Origin: Bradyrhizobium sp. AZCC 1610 | GTDB taxonomy: Bacteria > Pseudomonadota > Alphaproteobacteria > Rhizobiales > Xanthobacteraceae | Direction: 5' to 3' | Assembly (NCBI RefSeq): GCF_036924515.1 | Contig: NZ_JAZHRR010000001.1 | Span: 1,707,001 to 1,771,000 of the forward strand | DNA length: 64,000 nt | Part shown: positions 61,326 through 64,000 of the stretch, in pieces | How positions within the stretch are numbered: position 1 is the first letter of the stretch | Layout of the letters: every line of letters begins with the position of its first letter | Program-made: the position numbers and the translations under genes | Notes under the pieces: generated by a model | Databases searched by the model: none | The model's input: only the letters and a program-made list of their open reading frames with translations | What the model was told of the DNA's origin: nothing

Positions 61326-62105
61326 TCACCGCCCCAGCCATTTTGGCGGACGCTTCTCCGCAAACGCCTTCGGTCCCTCGATGTAATCCTGCGAAGCCGC
61401 CATCGCCTTTACGGCCGGGTACTCCCGCTGCTCGGCGATCGCCTGTTCCAGCGACACCTCAAGCCCCCGCTGAATTGCCTGCTTGGAGGCGCGGATCGAC
61501 ATTGGCGAGTTCTTGCAGATCGTCTCCGCCCAGCGCTCCGCTGCCGCGAGCGCTTCACCGGCCGGAACCACCTCATTCACAAAGCCGAGCTCGAGGCCCT
61601 CCTTGGCCGAGACGTGGCGTGCGGTCAGGATCATGCCCATGGCGCGCTTCAGGCCGATCTGGCGCGGCAGGCGGTGCACGCCGCCGGCAAGCGCGGCGAG
61701 GCCGACGCGCGGCTCGGGCAGCGCAAACGTCGCATTCTCCGACGCAATGATGAGGTCGCAGGCCAGCGCGATCTCAAAACCGCCGCCCATCGCGACGCCA
61801 TTGACGGCGGCGATGATCGGCTTGTCGCAGTCGAACCGCGAGGTGAGGCCGGCGAAGCCGCCCTTGTCCCAGCCGCGCTTTCCTCCGGCGGCCTGCCATT
61901 TCAGGTCGTTGCCGGCGCAGAACGCCTTGTCGCCGGCGCCGGTGACGATCGCGACCCATTGCGCAGGGTCCGCGGAGAAGTCGTCGAACACCTTGTTGAG
62001 TTCGAAATGCGCGTCGATATGCAACGCATTGTACACTTCGGGCCGCGACAGCGTGATGATCGTGATCGGTCCCTTGCGCGTCACCTTGGAGAATTTCAGG
62101 TCCAT
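61326..62105 (-). CDS. Enoyl-CoA hydratase family protein (crotonase)
   Basis: A 259-residue crotonase. Oxyanion-hole segments: VTGAGDKAFCAGNDLKWQAA and NGVAMGGGFEIALACDLIIA; catalytic Glu in ALPEPRVGLAALAGGVHRLP, as in carnitinyl-CoA dehydratase and 3-hydroxyacyl-CoA-forming hydratases. The ATG at 62105 has GGGAG upstream; the frame is open to a far start but homology begins here. It is divergent from the acyl-CoA dehydrogenase gene and fits the final hydration step of a 4-hydroxyacyl-CoA route. Confidence 0.92.
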   Translation of the reverse strand: MDLKFSKVTRKGPITIITLSRPEVYNALHIDAHFELNKVFDDFSADPAQWVAIVTGAGDKAFCAGNDLKWQAAGGKRGWDKGGFAGLTSRFDCDKPIIAAVNGVAMGGGFEIALACDLIIASENATFALPEPRVGLAALAGGVHRLPRQIGLKRAMGMILTARHVSAKEGLELGFVNEVVPAGEALAAAERWAETICKNSPMSIRASKQAIQRGLEVSLEQAIAEQREYPAVKAMAASQDYIEGPKAFAEKRPPKWLGR

Positions 62106-62325
62106 GTTTGCTCCCGTACTGATTTTCTGCGGAGAAGAATATTGGCCGCGATCATAGCGCCAGCGCGGCGTCCGATACCATTCAATTACGCAAGGCCCCT
62201 GCGCGTGCCAAGGTCCATTCCGTTGCTTGACTTGGGCATGGTCTTCCAACCTTAATTCATCCGAGCAGGAGTGCGGCGTAGCGCCTAAACGCAAAAGCAA
62301 TAAACGACATTTCCGGGAGATTGCC

Positions 62326-63600
62326 TTGGATTTCAACCTGCCTGCCGATCTCACAGCCTATCTCGACGAGCTCGACCGCTTCATCGCGCGCGAGATCAAG
62401 CCGCTGGAGGAGGCCGACGACAACATCCGTTTCTTCGACCATCGCCGCGAATGGGCGCGCACCGATTTCGAGAACGGCGGCCTGCCGCGGCATGAATGGG
62501 AAGCGCTGCTGCGCAAGGCCAAGAACCTCGCGGATGCCGCCGGGCATCTGCGCTTCGCGATCCCCAAGCGCTACGGCGGCAAGGACGGCTCCAATCTCTG
62601 GATGGCCGTCATCCGCGAACATTTCGCGTCGAAGGGCCTTGGCCTGCACAACGATCTGCAGAACGAGCATTCGATTGTCGGCAATCTGCCCATCGTCACC
62701 ATGCTCGACCGCTACGGCACCGACGATCAGAAGGCGATGATCGACGGCTCGATTACGGGAAAATACCGCATCACGTTCGGGCTCACCGAGCCGGAGCACG
62801 GTTCCGACGCGACGCATATGGAAACCAGGGCCGTGCAGGCGACCCGCGACAACGTCAAGGGCTGGATCATCAACGGCCAGAAGATGTGGACGACCGGCAT
62901 GCATGTCGCCACGCACTGCGCGCTGTTCGCCCGCACGTCGGGCAACGACGGCGACGCGCGCGGCATCACCTGCTTCCTGGTGCCGGCTAGAAGCGAAGGC
63001 GTGAAGGTCGAGGAGTACATGTGGACCTTCAACATGCCGACGGACCATCCGCGCGTCAGCTTCACGGATGTGTTCGTGCCCGAGGATGCGCTATTCGGCG
63101 AGGTTGGCCGTGGCCTCTCGCTGGCGCAATGCTTCGTGCACGAGAACCGTATCCGCCAGGCGGCGAGCTCGCTGGGCGCTGCGGTCTATTGCATCAACGA
63201 GAGCGTCAAATACGCGCGCGAGCGCAAGCCGTTCGGCAAGGCGCTGGCCGAGAACCAGGCGATCCAGTGGCCGCTGGTGGAGTTGGCGACACAGGCCGAG
63301 ATGCTGCGGCTGTTGATCCGAAAAACCGCGTGGGAGATGGATCAACTCACCCAGGCGCAGGTCGAGCACACGCTGTCCGACCGGGTGTCGATGTGTAATT
63401 TTTGGGCCAACCGCCTGTGCTGCGAAGCCGCCGACCGCGCCATGCAGGTGCACGGTGGCATGGGCTATTCGCGCCACAAGCCGTTCGAGCACATCTACCG
63501 CCACCACCGCCGCTACCGCATCACCGAGGGCAGCGAGGAAATCCAGAAGCGGAAGGTGGCGGGATTTTTGTTCGGGTACATGGGGGCGGGGAAGCATTGA
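62326..63600 (+). CDS. Acyl-CoA dehydrogenase family protein, LvaC-like
   Basis: A 424-residue ACAD. Segments: RITFGLTEPEHGSDATHMET (FAD and acyl-CoA binding), WIINGQKMWTTGMHVATHCA, and the C-terminal HGGMGYSRHKPFEHIYRHHR followed by YRITEGSEEIQKRKVAGFLF. The basic YRHHRRYRI stretch and the neighbouring kinase and DUF6285 genes mark the LvaC/ACAD10-like group that removes phosphate from 4-phosphoacyl-CoA to give an enoyl-CoA. The best start is TTG 62326 with GGGAG 7-8 bp before it; an ATG far upstream at 62227 lacks a ribosome site. Confidence 0.9.
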   Translation: MDFNLPADLTAYLDELDRFIAREIKPLEEADDNIRFFDHRREWARTDFENGGLPRHEWEALLRKAKNLADAAGHLRFAIPKRYGGKDGSNLWMAVIREHFASKGLGLHNDLQNEHSIVGNLPIVTMLDRYGTDDQKAMIDGSITGKYRITFGLTEPEHGSDATHMETRAVQATRDNVKGWIINGQKMWTTGMHVATHCALFARTSGNDGDARGITCFLVPARSEGVKVEEYMWTFNMPTDHPRVSFTDVFVPEDALFGEVGRGLSLAQCFVHENRIRQAASSLGAAVYCINESVKYARERKPFGKALAENQAIQWPLVELATQAEMLRLLIRKTAWEMDQLTQAQVEHTLSDRVSMCNFWANRLCCEAADRAMQVHGGMGYSRHKPFEHIYRHHRRYRITEGSEEIQKRKVAGFLFGYMGAGKH

Positions 63601-63617
63601 GGCGTTCACCACTCCAT

Positions 63618-63743
63618 CGTCGTCCCTGCGAACGCAGGGACCCATAACCACAGGACGTAGTTTGGGGCATCAAACGAAGGCAACTAATACTTCCCACATA
63701 ACTGATGGCACGGCGTATGGGTCCCTGCGTTCGCAGGGACGAG
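63618..63743. repeat. Long inverted repeat, family F
   Basis: TCGTCCCTGCGAACGCAGGGA followed by CCCATA on the left and TATGGG plus TCCCTGCGTTCGCAGGGACGA on the right: about 27-bp arms, nearly perfect, around an 80-bp unrelated core. Each arm is itself a palindrome around GCGAACGC/GCGTTCGC. It follows the acyl-CoA dehydrogenase gene. Confidence 0.88.
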
Positions 63744-63772
63744 TGCGTCCGTGAGGACGCTTTGACTGAACG

Positions 63773-64000
63773 GTGTGAGTCCGTTCCGGAGTTGGTCGCA
63801 ACTCTGTAATCGAAGGAGACTGCGTCGCCGTGAGGCGGGGTGGAGAGCATCCGGAGGTGAACTGGCAGTCCGTAGGATAACGAACCTGATTCGGCGGAAG
63901 GCTGTGGCGAGCCAGCTCGTTCGTGGCGAAGCCTGGAACTAACCCTCGGCGCTGAGGCGACGGACAAAGCGACCGGGGGACAGCCAGCGTGGTTGAGGTC
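63773..64000 (+). mobile_element. Group II intron, 5' end (cut by the window edge)
   Basis: It begins with GTGTGAGTCC, the conserved GUGYG start of group II introns. The six bases just before (TGAACG, 63767-63772) would be the exon-binding IBS1; CGTTCG at 63918-63923 pairs with it (five Watson-Crick pairs and one G-T) and lies in the terminal loop of a GCCA/TGGC stem, as expected of EBS1 in domain I. Purine-rich GGAGGTGAACTGGC and AACCCTCGGC segments are in keeping with domain I. A GCGTCC-GTGA-GGACGC hairpin with TTT lies 12 bp upstream. The reverse transcriptase gene would be beyond the window. Confidence 0.75.

Overview
The window looks like chromosomal DNA of an alphaproteobacterium of the Bradyrhizobium/Nitrobacteraceae type. 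It has high GC with strongly GC3-biased codons, a PHA synthase and phasin pair, many acyl-CoA and branched-chain amino-acid (Liv) transport genes, several large chemoreceptors, and at least seven families of intergenic palindromic repeats (for example arms containing CGTCATTGCGAG, or CGTAGGATGGG with CCCATCCTACG) of the kind common in this group. The organism assignment is inference from gene content and style; no rRNA is present. I saw no tRNA, CRISPR array or replication origin.

Layout. 1-1.8 kb: the end of a PHA-synthase-like gene, a GNAT acetyltransferase and a phasin with a strong terminator. 2-4.2 kb: a DUF445 membrane protein and a lipase-like hydrolase. 4.3-11 kb: a phenylacetate module, paaX then paaABCDE, paaI and paaK, with a palindromic repeat lodged between paaB and paaC. 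The lower-pathway genes paaG, Z, F, H and J are absent. 11-19.9 kb: single metabolic genes (quinone-oxidoreductase-like, YeeE/YedE sulfur transporter, hydrolase-OsmC fusion, sulfite-oxidase-like protein, amidase, formamidase-like hydrolase, SDR, tartrate/malate dehydrogenase). 19.85-21.8 kb: a patch of gene debris bounded by two inverted copies of one repeat, with a frameshifted SRAP (YedK/HMCES) gene, a decapitated PEP-CTERM gene and small unknown ORFs.

21.8-30.6 kb: a LysR regulator between a minus-strand pair (D-2-hydroxyacid dehydrogenase, M20-type amidohydrolase) and a plus-strand run (DUF1445 protein, complete Liv-type ABC transporter). livM carries an apparent +1 frameshift that opens its frame into livG. 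30.7-34.9 kb: a frameshifted GIY-YIG gene between two repeats, then a complete four-enzyme set for L-threonate (otnC, ltnD, otnI, otnK), which would deliver dihydroxyacetone phosphate. 35-44.3 kb: four chemoreceptors with different sensor domains and almost the same signalling domain, interrupted by an AraC-type regulator.

44.4-56.5 kb: mostly minus-strand catabolic genes (thiolase-like protein, nitronate monooxygenase, aminotransferase, flavin reductase, acyl-CoA dehydrogenase, peptidase-like amidohydrolase, VOC protein) with a Baeyer-Villiger monooxygenase, YghU-type GST and a hydrolase on the plus strand. 56.8 kb: htpX, followed by a transposase tail. 58-63.6 kb: SDR, enoyl-CoA hydratase, APH-like kinase, DUF6285 protein, second enoyl-CoA hydratase and acyl-CoA dehydrogenase. 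This set resembles the levulinate (lva) pathway for 4-hydroxyacyl-CoAs. The window ends inside the 5' part of a group II intron.

Most genes are isolated or in short operons for taking up and oxidising plant- or soil-derived carbon (aromatics, sugar acids, keto acids, amino-acid-like compounds). Three separate single-base frameshifts (SRAP, livM, GIY-YIG) are notable; each could be true decay or a sequence error.
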